This document shows positions 18,792-26,635 of a stretch of 61,866 nucleotides of DNA, one piece after another. This DNA comes from Pseudomonas sp. GM49. GTDB taxonomy: Bacteria; Pseudomonadota; Gammaproteobacteria; Pseudomonadales; Pseudomonadaceae. Each line of letters opens with the position of its first letter. The stretch's first letter is position 1. The notes below the pieces were generated by a model. The model was not told the origin of the DNA, did not search any database, and saw only the letters and a list, made by a program, of their open reading frames with translations. A program made the translations under genes and the position numbers. Location of the stretch: assembly GCF_000282355.1 (NCBI RefSeq), contig NZ_AKJL01000015.1:1-61866 (forward strand), written 5' to 3'.

Positions 18792-19700
18792 ATGGAACAC
18801 CAACCTCTGACTCATCCGTTGAGTGCCGCCCCCGTGCGCGCCGTTCGGGGTGTTTCGCCAACGGCGCGCGCCTGGTTTTTCCTCTCGCCGTCGATGCTGT
18901 TTCTTGGCGTACTGATTGCCGCCAGCCTGCTGGTACTGCGCATGAGCGTGGGCACCAAAGGCGCGGAATGGTCCGGGTTCAGCCTGGCCAGTTACGCCCA
19001 GTTGCTGGAACCCTATTACCTCAAATCCCTGATGCTGACCTTGCGCCTGGCGCTGATCAGCGCAGTGATCGCAGTGATTCTGGCGATCCCGGTGGCCTAC
19101 ACCATGTCGCGCCTGACCTCGCCGTTCGTGCGACGGATCTTCCTTGCGGCGGTGTTGCTGCCGCTGCTGGTCAACCTGCTGCTGCAAAGCTACGGCTGGC
19201 TGGTGATCCTCGGCCCCGGTGGCATGCTCAACCAGACCCTGATGGGCCTGGGCCTGATCAAGCGCCCGATCATGCTGTTGTACAACCAGAACGGCGTGTT
19301 GATGGGCCTGGTGCAAACCGCCTTCCCGCTGGCCGTGCTGCCGATTGCCAGCGCCATGCGCGGCGTCGCCCGCAGCTACGAAGAAGCTGCCGCCACCCTG
19401 GGCGCGAGTCGTTTCCAGGTGTTCCGCCAAGTGGTATTGCCGATGAGTCTGCCGGGGATCATTACCGGCGCGACCCTGGTGTTCGCCTACAACGCCAGCA
19501 GTTTCGTGGTGCCCTTGCTGCTCGGTGGCCGGCGCGTGCCGATGCTGGCGGTGATGGTGCATGACCAGATCGCCCCGCTGATGAACTGGCCCGCCGCGTC
19601 CGCTGCCGGTGTGGTGCTGATCGTCACCACGCTCGCGATCATGACCCTGTCCGAATACATCACTGGCCGTCGTCGGCGCATGCTGGAGGCTTCCCAATGA
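18792..19700 (+). CDS. ABC transporter permease, PotB type
   Basis: A 302-residue inner-membrane protein with about six helices (the first, FLSPSMLFLGVLIAASLLVL, at residues 30-50) and the EAA loop EEAAATLGASRFQVFRQVVLP that docks the ATPase. One half of the channel, paired with the next gene, which it overlaps by four bases. Start ATG 18792 was chosen; the reading frame open to 18681 runs back through the REPIN. Confidence 0.93.
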   Translation: MEHQPLTHPLSAAPVRAVRGVSPTARAWFFLSPSMLFLGVLIAASLLVLRMSVGTKGAEWSGFSLASYAQLLEPYYLKSLMLTLRLALISAVIAVILAIPVAYTMSRLTSPFVRRIFLAAVLLPLLVNLLLQSYGWLVILGPGGMLNQTLMGLGLIKRPIMLLYNQNGVLMGLVQTAFPLAVLPIASAMRGVARSYEEAAATLGASRFQVFRQVVLPMSLPGIITGATLVFAYNASSFVVPLLLGGRRVPMLAVMVHDQIAPLMNWPAASAAGVVLIVTTLAIMTLSEYITGRRRRMLEASQ

Positions 19701-20545
19701 GCACCCTGACCAAGAAGCGTTATGGGCTGTTGCCCGGCGAGACCGGCAAGTTTGCCGGCATCCTTTCGGGCTTCATCCTGCTGCTGGCGGTACTGCCGAT
19801 CCTGACCATGATCGTCATGTCGTTCAGCGGCGCGTCGAACCTCGACTTCCCGCCGACCAGCTACAGCCTGCAATGGTACAAAGCCGCCTGGCACACTTTT
19901 GTGTCGCCGGACGCCAGCGATGTGCTGAGCCTGGGCAAAGCCATGACCACCAGCCTGATGGTGTCGTGCCTGACCATGGTTTTCGCCACGATCATTGCAG
20001 TGCCGGCGGCATACGCGCTGACCCGTTGCGAGTTCCGCGGCAAGGCCGTGGCGCTGCAATTGATGTCGCTGCCCCTGGTGTTTCCGATGGTGGTGCTGGG
20101 CCTGGCGTTGCTGCTGGTGTTCGACAGCCTGCCGTTCCAGATGACCACCTCGCGGCTGGTGATTGCCCACGTGATTCTGGCGTTGCCGTTCGTGGTGAAG
20201 AACTGCACGGCGGCAATGCTCTCCATCGGCAGCGAAGTCGAAGAGGCCGCGCAAATGCTCGGTGCCTCACCGCTGCGGGCGATTGTCGATGTGGTGGTGC
20301 CGTTGATGAAGTCGGGGATCCTGGCGGGCATGCTGCTGGCGTTCATCGTCTCGTTCAACGAATTCACCGTGACCTATTTCCTCTACACCATCGATGTGAT
20401 GACCGTGCCGATCTGGATGTACAGCCGCACCGTGTCTTCGCTCGACCCAACCGTATTTTCGTTTGCCGTGCTGATCGTGCTGATCGACTTCGTCCTGATC
20501 TGGGCGCTGGAGAAGCTGGTTGGTGAAGGTGGCGTTTCGTTCTGA
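19697..20545 (+). CDS. ABC transporter permease, PotC type
   Basis: The 282-residue second permease has about six helices and the EAA motif EEAAQMLGASPLRAIVDVVVP. It begins with an ATGA overlap on the first permease, so the two are made in equal amounts. Together with the ATPase they form a spermidine/putrescine-type importer. Confidence 0.93.
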   Translation: MSTLTKKRYGLLPGETGKFAGILSGFILLLAVLPILTMIVMSFSGASNLDFPPTSYSLQWYKAAWHTFVSPDASDVLSLGKAMTTSLMVSCLTMVFATIIAVPAAYALTRCEFRGKAVALQLMSLPLVFPMVVLGLALLLVFDSLPFQMTTSRLVIAHVILALPFVVKNCTAAMLSIGSEVEEAAQMLGASPLRAIVDVVVPLMKSGILAGMLLAFIVSFNEFTVTYFLYTIDVMTVPIWMYSRTVSSLDPTVFSFAVLIVLIDFVLIWALEKLVGEGGVSF

Positions 20546-20563
20546 TTTCTTGAGGTAATTCAC

Positions 20564-21619
20564 ATGACTGGTCTGATTCTGGAAAACGTCGAGAAACATT
20601 ACGGCTCGGCCTGCGCGGTAACGGATGTGAACCTGCATTTGCCCGAGGGCAAACTGGTGTGTTTCCTCGGCCCTTCGGGCTGCGGCAAAACCACCTTGCT
20701 GCGCATGATTGCGGGCCTTGAAACCCTGACCGGCGGCGAGATTCGCCTGGACGGCGAGGACATCGGCAACACCCCGGCGCACCTGCGCAACTTCGGCATG
20801 GTCTTCCAGTCCCTGGCGCTGTTCCCGCACATGACCGTGGGGGAGAACATCGCCTATCCGTTGAAGTTGCGCGGGGTCAGCAAGGCTGATCAGCAGGCGC
20901 GGGTGGTGGAGTTGCTGGAGCTGATCCAGTTGCAGCAAATGATTGATCGTCCCGTGGCCAAGCTGTCCGGCGGGCAACGCCAGCGTGTGGCGATTGCCCG
21001 GGCAATTGCCAATCACCCGAAAATCCTTCTGTTGGATGAACCGCTATCGGCGCTGGACGCCAAGCTGCGTGAGTCGATGCAGGTGGAGATTCGTCAACTG
21101 CAACAACGCCTGAACATCACCACCATCATGGTGACCCACGACCAGCGCGAGGCCATGACCATGGCCGATATCGTGGTTGTGCTGGGTGAACACAAAGTGC
21201 AGCAGGTGGGCACGCCGATTGAAATCTACCGGCACCCGGCCAACGAGTTCGTCGCGGACTTCATCGGCTCGGGCAACATCTTCCCGGCCACGGCGCTGGG
21301 TAACGGCAAGGTCAGCCTGCCGGGTGGCGATGCGCTGCAAGTGCCAATCTGCACGAGCATTGCGGCAGGGGAAAAGGTGAAGATGCTGATTCGCCCGGAA
21401 GACCTGCAACTGTCCGCACCTCAGGCGACCGCGGGCAACCGCTTGCTGGGCAAGGTGACGTTCGTGCGCGATATCGGCGCGACCATCGAGACCACGGTCG
21501 AATGTTCCGGAGTGTCGTTTACCGCACTGAGCACGCCGTGTCAGGGCTTTGGCCTGAGCGTTGGGCATCCAGTGTCGGTGACCTTGCCGGTGGAGGCTTG
21601 CCGGGTACTCGGGGCTTGA
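20564..21619 (+). CDS. ABC transporter ATP-binding protein, PotA type
   Basis: The 351-residue ATPase has Walker A GPSGCGKTT (about residues 36-44), signature LSGGQRQRVAIARA, Walker B ILLLDEPLSALD and switch His in VTHDQREA. A C-terminal TOBE domain (about 270-351) is typical of PotA/CysA-like subunits. GAGGTAA precedes the ATG at 20564. Last gene of the island; it energises the two permeases upstream. Confidence 0.95.
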   Translation: MTGLILENVEKHYGSACAVTDVNLHLPEGKLVCFLGPSGCGKTTLLRMIAGLETLTGGEIRLDGEDIGNTPAHLRNFGMVFQSLALFPHMTVGENIAYPLKLRGVSKADQQARVVELLELIQLQQMIDRPVAKLSGGQRQRVAIARAIANHPKILLLDEPLSALDAKLRESMQVEIRQLQQRLNITTIMVTHDQREAMTMADIVVVLGEHKVQQVGTPIEIYRHPANEFVADFIGSGNIFPATALGNGKVSLPGGDALQVPICTSIAAGEKVKMLIRPEDLQLSAPQATAGNRLLGKVTFVRDIGATIETTVECSGVSFTALSTPCQGFGLSVGHPVSVTLPVEACRVLGA

Positions 21620-21645
21620 TCCAGGTTTGATGCTGTTTGTACTGG

Positions 21646-21724
21646 CCTCATCGCGAGCAAGCTCGCTCCCACATTGGACGGTGTACGCCGGACCCTGTGG
21701 GAGCGAGCTTGCTCGCGATGAGGC
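21646..21724. repeat. REPIN
   Basis: Inverted REP pair whose arms extend to CCTCATCGCGAG/CTCGCGATGAGG, between converging genes; may also end transcription of the ABC operon. Confidence 0.9.
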
Positions 21725-21749
21725 CGGTACTGCTTGCAAAGAAACAAGC

Positions 21750-22679
21750 TCAGACTGACAAGCGCAACCGAGCCAGATCCCGCAACGGCGGCGCCCCGAA
21801 CAACCGGCTGTATTCACGGCTGAACTGCGACGGACTTTCATACCCGACGCGATACCCCGCCGCCGAGGCTTCCAGCCCTTCGGCCAGCATCAACCGCCGC
21901 GCTTCTTGCAGACGCAACTGCTTCTGATACTGCAACGGACTCATCGCCGTCATCGCCTTGAAGCGGTGATGCAGCGTCGACACGCTCAGGTTCACCTCTT
22001 TGGCCAAATCATCGATGCGCAACGGCTGTTCAAAATTGCCGTTGAGCCATTTGATCGCCTGGCTGATGCGATGGCTCTGACTGTTGGTGATGGCGATTTC
22101 GTACAGCCGATGCCCTTGCTTGCTGCGCAACAATCGATAGAGGATCTCCCGGCGAATCAGCGGCGCCAGCATGGCGATGTCTTTCGGCGTGTCCAGCAAG
22201 CGTGCCAGGCGCAGCACAGCGTCGAGCATGGCGGTGTCGAGTCGCTCGACATACAGCCCGCGCCCGGTCGGCCGGGTGGGCACGCCGAGGGGGCCGGCGT
22301 CGGCGATCAGTGCGGTGATTTCCGCCGGGTCGATGTCCAGGCGCAAGGCCAGGATCGGCTCCTCGGCCGAGACATCCACCACCCGTCCACTCAGCGGCAT
22401 CGAGACCGAGACCACCAGGTAGTTCAACGGGTCGTAATTGAAGTATTCATCGGCCAGCCGAACTTCCTTGCGCCCCTGGGCCATGATGCACAGCGCCGGT
22501 TGCGCCAGCCCCGGGGCGAACTCATGGGACTGGCTGTGGCGCGACATGAACAGCGAACCGATGGCCGTGGCATAACTGCCATCTTCGGCGGTGTTACGGC
22601 GGATGATCGCCGCCAGTTCCGCGCGCTGCTTTTCCATGTCGGTGTCCAGCGGGGCTTGAAAGTGATCGAGCGTCGACAT
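21750..22679 (-). CDS. AraC-family regulator with AraC_N domain
   Basis: A 309-residue regulator. Residues about 30-190 form the N-terminal domain of the AraC_N type (YATAIGSLFMSRHSQSHEFAPGLAQPALCIMAQGRKEV), and residues 210-305 the AraC DNA-binding domain (IDDLAKEVNLSVSTLHHRFKAMTAMSPLQYQKQLRLQEAR). Start MSTLDHFQAPL at 22679; GAGG lies upstream. Proteins of this group often control a neighbouring oxidoreductase, but none is obvious here. Targets unknown. Confidence 0.88.
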   Translation of the reverse strand: MSTLDHFQAPLDTDMEKQRAELAAIIRRNTAEDGSYATAIGSLFMSRHSQSHEFAPGLAQPALCIMAQGRKEVRLADEYFNYDPLNYLVVSVSMPLSGRVVDVSAEEPILALRLDIDPAEITALIADAGPLGVPTRPTGRGLYVERLDTAMLDAVLRLARLLDTPKDIAMLAPLIRREILYRLLRSKQGHRLYEIAITNSQSHRISQAIKWLNGNFEQPLRIDDLAKEVNLSVSTLHHRFKAMTAMSPLQYQKQLRLQEARRLMLAEGLEASAAGYRVGYESPSQFSREYSRLFGAPPLRDLARLRLSV

Positions 22680-23018
22680 GCGCGGCATCCTCGGCAAGGC
22701 ATGGAGGGAATGGAGCAGAGCATAAGTTTGTGCAAGTGGCAGCGGTAGACACATCCTGCCGGATGCTTGCCTGATTCTGCCTGGGGTCGACCGGTGGCGT
22801 TACCACTAGAGCCTTGTGCCTGAAAAACTTGCTTGAAACTCGTATGACAGAACCGTGACAGGGTTTTACCGCTTGTTACAGGCTGTCCATGCAGTTTCGC
22901 AGGATTGTGCAACACGCCGGCAGGAATCGACTAACGAGACAGGCGTCGCGGCCCTTAACCTTGGATCCTGTCGCAGCCCGTCCCCCGGCTGCCACGCGAC
23001 TCCCCGGGAGGGTTGAAC
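22680..23018. other. Intergenic region, no gene seen
   Basis: A 339-base divergent region between the AraC regulator and the ABM-domain gene. It contains a short inverted repeat (GACAGG at about 22940 and CCTGTC at about 22966). No open frame with coding character was found. It must hold the promoters of both flanking genes. Confidence 0.5.
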
Positions 23019-23372
23019 ATGTCCAAGCAGATCCCCGTCAGTCATATGGCCTTCGTTCGAGCGCGCGCCGGTCGTTCGGCGGAACTCGGTGTACGCCTCA
23101 GCGCCCTGATCGAACCGTCCCGCGCAGCGCCAGGCTGCCTGAGCTTTGCCTTGCAGCATTCGCAGTGCGATCCGCAGCTGTGGCTGGTGTCCGGTTTCTG
23201 GAGCAATCAACAGGCCATGACCGCGTACTTCAGCACGCCGGCGATGGAGGTTTTTGCCGAGCTGGTGCAGGATCTGGTGGTCAACAGCCTGGATTTCCAC
23301 ACCTTCAAGGATGTGTCGGCGGCGCAGGCCCTCGGTCAGTCCGGGGCAGAGGTACACAAACTGGCCGGTTGA
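23019..23372 (+). CDS. Antibiotic biosynthesis monooxygenase (ABM)-like domain protein
   Basis: A 117-residue single-domain protein with the dimeric alpha/beta-barrel pattern of the ABM family (MAFVRARAGRSAELGVRLSALIEPSRAAPGCLSFALQHS, then LWLVSGFWSNQQAMTAYFSTPAME). Such proteins include quinol monooxygenases and haem-degrading enzymes; the exact activity is not deducible. Start ATG 23019 after GGGAGGG; the TTG at 23013 is an alternative. Confidence 0.8.
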   Translation: MSKQIPVSHMAFVRARAGRSAELGVRLSALIEPSRAAPGCLSFALQHSQCDPQLWLVSGFWSNQQAMTAYFSTPAMEVFAELVQDLVVNSLDFHTFKDVSAAQALGQSGAEVHKLAG

Positions 23373-23413
23373 GGGTTTAATGACAGCATTCTCAACCAGC
23401 CAGGATTCGCGAC

Positions 23414-23644
23414 ATGGCACGTAAAGCCTTTGATCACTTCGAAGCTGTTTCCGCTGTAGTACCGGGCGAGGGTGGTTACCACGCCGCTATCGCTGTCAAA
23501 GCGCTGGATGGTTCCGGCGCCCCGCGTTTTCACAAAGTGCTGGAAGGCCAGGTCTTTAAAACCGCCCATGATGCCGATCTGGCCGCCGCCAAAGAGCTGC
23601 TCCATCTCAAGGACGTCAAAGAAGACACCGACCTGCTCTGGTAA
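23414..23644 (+). CDS. Small conserved-looking hypothetical protein
   Basis: A 76-residue soluble protein with balanced composition (DHFEAVSAVVPGEGGYHAAIAVKALDG, then AAAKELLHLKDVKEDTDLLW). It has no signal peptide or catalytic motif. Start ATG 23414 follows AGGATTC. It lies 41 bases after the ABM gene, so may share its transcript, and converges on the flavin reductase gene. Function unknown. Confidence 0.7.
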   Translation: MARKAFDHFEAVSAVVPGEGGYHAAIAVKALDGSGAPRFHKVLEGQVFKTAHDADLAAAKELLHLKDVKEDTDLLW

Positions 23645-23649
23645 TGACT

Positions 23650-24273
23650 TCACCGCCCCGGGCGGTACATCTTGAACAAGGCCTCAGGCCCCAGCTGGAA
23701 ATAATCCGCCGGCCCGCCGCCGCGCAGAATCGGTTCTGCCGCGGCGGTGTCGTATATCCCATCCTTCAACAGCCATTTGGCGATATGCACGGCGACCACC
23801 TCGCCGAGAATCAGCCATGTCGGCACCACATTGCCGTCCGCCCGTTGCAACTGAATGATCTGCGTGACCTTGCACTCGAAGGACACCGGGCTTTCGGCAA
23901 CGCGTGGCACCTGGATAATTTTTGAAGCAACGGTGGTCAGTCCGCTCAATTCGAATTCATTGATATCCGGTCCGACATTGGCGCAGCTCTGGTTCATCTG
24001 TTCAGCCAACGGCCGAGTGGCCAGGTTCCAGGCGAACTCGCCCGTCTGTTCGATGTTGTTCAGGCTGTCTTTGCGACCGATGCTGGAAAAGCCAATGATC
24101 GGCGGAATGTAGTTGAAGGCATTGAAGAAACTGTAGGGCGCCAGGTTCAAGCGGCCCCCGGCATCCTGTGAAGAGATCCAGCCAATGGGACGCGGGCCGA
24201 CGATGGCATTGAACGGATCGTGGGGCAGGCCGTGGCCGTTGGTGGGTTCGTAGAAGTGGATGTCGTCGGGCAT
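23650..24273 (-). CDS. Flavin reductase-like (FMN-binding split barrel) protein
   Basis: The 207-residue protein has the flavin-reductase-like pattern: GPRPIGWISSQDAGGRLNLAPYSFFNAFNYIPPIIGFSS (FMN binding), FAWNLATRPLAEQMN and FECKVTQII. The family reduces FMN for partner monooxygenases or binds FMN itself. No partner oxygenase is adjacent except the small ABM protein, which lies on the opposite strand, so the physiological role is open. Confidence 0.85.
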   Translation of the reverse strand: MPDDIHFYEPTNGHGLPHDPFNAIVGPRPIGWISSQDAGGRLNLAPYSFFNAFNYIPPIIGFSSIGRKDSLNNIEQTGEFAWNLATRPLAEQMNQSCANVGPDINEFELSGLTTVASKIIQVPRVAESPVSFECKVTQIIQLQRADGNVVPTWLILGEVVAVHIAKWLLKDGIYDTAAAEPILRGGGPADYFQLGPEALFKMYRPGR

Positions 24274-24369
24274 GGGGTGAGTTCCGGAACTTGCGGGAGA
24301 CGCTCATGGTGCAAGCATGCGGCGCAGATTTCCAGTCGGATTCAGTACTTGAAATGATGAGATCGCTCT

Positions 24370-24474
24370 GTGGGAGCGGGCTTGCTCGCGAAAGCGGTGT
24401 GCCAGTCACATTGATATTGGATGGGCCACCGTCTTCGCGAGCAAGTCGAATCGTCGCACCGCCACTCCCACAGG
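24370..24474. repeat. REPIN with a modified right arm
   Basis: The left REP TGTGGGAGCGGGCTTGCTCG is normal. The right one starts GCGAGCAAG and ends CTCCCAC, but between them reads TCGAATCGTCGCACCGCCA (24446-24464) instead of CTCG. Confidence 0.8.
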
Positions 24475-24502
24475 TTTGTGGTCTGCCGGAAGAGTTGTAT
24501 TA

Positions 24503-24538
24503 CCCCAAAAAACGACTAAGCCCGGCCGAAGCCGGGCT
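24503..24538 (-). terminator. Terminator of the DGFDKTGSA protein gene
   Basis: The stem AGCCCGGC/GCCGGGCT at 24519-24538 is followed, on the minus strand, by a run of T (complement of CCCCAAAAAA, 24503-24512). It lies 20-50 bases after the stop codon. Confidence 0.8.
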
Positions 24539-24556
24539 GTGAACTTCCCTCCACAT

Positions 24557-24790
24557 TCAGCCGATAGCTTCTGCGCTGCCGGTTTTATCGAAGCCGTCGG
24601 CGGCGATGGCGCCTGCGCTGCCGGTTTTATCGAAGCCATCGGAGGCATAGGTGCCCGAATGGGCGTGTTCGATGGCAGCGCTGGTACCGGCGCCGTAGGA
24701 GGCCGAACCGGTTTTGTCGTAACCGTCAGCTGCAAAGGCATTGGCAGCCAGCACGGAAAGGGTCAGGGCAAGGATCAGTCGGGTTTTCAT
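24557..24790 (-). CDS. Small secreted protein with DG(Y/F)DKTGSA repeats
   Basis: A 77-residue protein with a clear signal peptide (residues 1-20, cleavage ANAFA-ADGY). The mature 57 residues carry three copies of the nonapeptide DG(Y/F)DKTGSA at 22-30, 51-59 and 65-73, with Ala/Gly/Ser-rich spacers. There are no cysteines and no domain; it is probably disordered in the periplasm or outside the cell. Asp- and Thr-bearing turns could bind metal, but nothing proves it. Start at 24790 after GGAGTACCCGTC. A strong terminator follows. Function unknown. Confidence 0.78.
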   Translation of the reverse strand: MKTRLILALTLSVLAANAFAADGYDKTGSASYGAGTSAAIEHAHSGTYASDGFDKTGSAGAIAADGFDKTGSAEAIG

Positions 24791-24950
24791 GACGGGTACT
24801 CCAGGTACGTTCGCAATGGGTACGTTCAGACACTCTTTCGAGGCCTGTAACGGATATACGTGCGTCCTGTTGTTTTGGATGCACTCGGCTGCAGGGTGCG
24901 GCCGGTGAATTAACCGATGATTATCTTGCTGGAGGGGGAGATGAATGGTG

Positions 24951-25005
24951 CCCTTCGCGAGGTCGCTCGCGAAGGGCCATGGCACTCACTGTTGCAGTGA
25001 GCGCC
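24951..25005. terminator. Two hairpins after the permease gene
   Basis: CCCTTCGCGA/TCGCGAAGGG (24951-24976) resembles a solitary REP. CTCACTG/CAGTGAG with flanking GGC/GCC (about 24981-25005) lies just past the permease stop on the minus strand. Neither has a long T-run, so termination is probable but not certain. Confidence 0.5.
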
Positions 25006-25014
25006 GGTTGGCGA

Positions 25015-26334
25015 TCAGTCGGTGACAATCCGCGAATGCTTGCGGGTGTCTTTCATGGTGACGTACACCAGCAACGACACGGCAATACATGCCGTGACGT
25101 ACCAGTAATAACCCGTCTCCATGCCGATGCTCTTGAACCACAGCGCGATGTATTCAGCGGTGCCGCCGAAGATCGATACGGTCAGTGCGTACGGCAGGCC
25201 AACGCCCAGGGCACGGATTTCGGTCGGGAACAGTTCGGCTTTCACCACTGCGTTGATCGAGGTGTAGCCGCTGACGATGATCAGCGCCGCCATGATCAGG
25301 AAGAACGCGCCCCACCAGGTCTGGATGGTGTGCAGGGTGGTGAGGATCGGCACGGTGAACAGCGTACCCAGAATGCCGAAGGCAATCAGGATCGGCCGGC
25401 GACCGATTTTGTCCGACAGCCCGCCGATGACCGGTTGCAGGCACATGAACAGGAACAGCGTGGCGGCGGAAATGGTGGTGGAGTCGGAAATGCTCATGCC
25501 GACGGTGTTCACCAGGTATTTCTGCATGTAGGTGGTGTAGGTGTAGAACGCCAGGGTGCCGCCCATGGTCAGGCCGACCACGGTCATCAGTTCCTTGGGG
25601 TGACGCATCAAGGTGCGCATCGCGCTTTCCTTGGCTTTTTCTTTCTTGGTGAAGGACTCGGTCTCTTCCATGCCGCGACGCAGGTACAACGCAACCACGG
25701 CACACAACGCGCCAATGGCGAACGGGATGCGCCAGCCCCAGGCGTAGAGCTCTTCGGTGGTCAGCAATTGTTGCAGCACGATCAGCACCGCCAGGGCGAT
25801 GAGCTGGCCGGAGATCAACGTCACGTACTGGAAGCTGGAGTAGAAGCCGCGACGTTCCTTGGTCGCCATCTCGCTGAGGTACGTGGCCGAGGTGCCGTAT
25901 TCGCCACCGACCGACAAGCCTTGCAGCAAGCGCGCGAACACCAGCAGGATCGGCGCGCCGATGCCGATGACTTCATAGCTTGGGCTCAGGGCGATCAGCA
26001 GCGAGCCGAAGCACATCAGGTACACCGAGGCCATCAGGGCCTTTTTGCGCCCGACTTTGTCGGCATACAGCCCCATCAGCCAGCCGCCGATCGGACGCAT
26101 CAGGAAGCCCACGGCGAAGATCGCGGCGGTGTTGAGCAGTTGGGCGGTGGTGTCGCCTTTGGGGAAGAAGGTCTTGGCGAAGTACAGGGAGAAAGCGGCG
26201 TAGACGTACCAGTCGTACCACTCGACCATGTTGCCAACGGAGCCGCTGAAGATCGATTTGATGCGGCTGGACGTGGTTCTTTCTTTGGCCGGCACGGCAG
26301 CCGACCCAAGCGGCAGGGAGTTGGAGTTATCCAT
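25015..26334 (-). CDS. MFS dicarboxylate permease, metabolite:H+ symporter family (KgtP-like)
   Basis: A 439-residue, 12-helix inner-membrane transporter. Typical MHS features are GNMVEWYDWYVYAAFSLYFAKTFFP, GWLMGLYADKVGRKKAL, GLSVGGEYGTSATYLSE and LFPTEIRALGVGLPYAL. KgtP-like members take up 2-oxoglutarate and related dicarboxylates with protons. The sigma-54 promoter upstream and the adjacent DctB/DctD-type genes support a C5-dicarboxylate substrate, as in the MifS/MifR-controlled permease of P. aeruginosa (recalled). Start ATG 26334 after AAGGATCC. Confidence 0.92.
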   Translation of the reverse strand: MDNSNSLPLGSAAVPAKERTTSSRIKSIFSGSVGNMVEWYDWYVYAAFSLYFAKTFFPKGDTTAQLLNTAAIFAVGFLMRPIGGWLMGLYADKVGRKKALMASVYLMCFGSLLIALSPSYEVIGIGAPILLVFARLLQGLSVGGEYGTSATYLSEMATKERRGFYSSFQYVTLISGQLIALAVLIVLQQLLTTEELYAWGWRIPFAIGALCAVVALYLRRGMEETESFTKKEKAKESAMRTLMRHPKELMTVVGLTMGGTLAFYTYTTYMQKYLVNTVGMSISDSTTISAATLFLFMCLQPVIGGLSDKIGRRPILIAFGILGTLFTVPILTTLHTIQTWWGAFFLIMAALIIVSGYTSINAVVKAELFPTEIRALGVGLPYALTVSIFGGTAEYIALWFKSIGMETGYYWYVTACIAVSLLVYVTMKDTRKHSRIVTD

Positions 26335-26396
26335 TGAAGGATCCTTCGTTTAATTGTTTTTGTGGAGCGCGTTTAAACGCAGCCTGCAGGGGCTAT

Positions 26397-26413
26397 AGCA
26401 GGAGCTGTGCCAA
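26397..26413 (-). promoter_or_regulatory. Sigma-54 promoter of the dicarboxylate permease
   Basis: On the minus strand the sequence reads TTGGCACAGCTCCTGCT. GG (-24) and GC (-12) are separated by exactly ten bases, matching the RpoN consensus TGGCAC-N5-TTGC except for one base. It would start RNA near 26386, about 50 bases before the permease ATG. Confidence 0.8.
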
Positions 26414-26452
26414 GGGGGAGAGGGCCGGTTTAGAGGGGGTAGGGTGTTTTGT

Positions 26453-26502
26453 TGAGCGGAAATCCGCTTATCTGCGGGTGGTGGTGAGCGGAAAGTTGCT
26501 CA
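26453..26502. promoter_or_regulatory. Two phased enhancer-like operators upstream of the sigma-54 promoter
   Basis: Two 18-base imperfect palindromes, TGAGCGGAAATCCGCTTA (26453-26470) and TGAGCGGAAAGTTGCTCA (26485-26502), start 32 bases apart (three helical turns). They are centred about 76 and 108 bases upstream of the predicted RNA start. This is the usual placement for an NtrC-family activator; the adjacent DctD-like regulator is the natural candidate. Confidence 0.65.
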
Positions 26503-26531
26503 TCTGGCGGTGTGTTTGTACTGCCTTTGCC

Positions 26532-26614
26532 GGCCTCATCGCGAGCAAGCTCGCTCCCACAATGTTCGGCGTACACAGACCCACTGTGGGAGCGAGCTTG
26601 CTCGCGAAGAGGCC
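26532..26614. repeat. REPIN
   Basis: Inverted REP pair with extended arms (GGCCTCATCGCGAGC/GCTCGCGAAGAGGCC), between the permease control region and the response regulator gene. Confidence 0.9.
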
Positions 26615-26635
26615 AGAACAGGCACCGCAAAAAAT

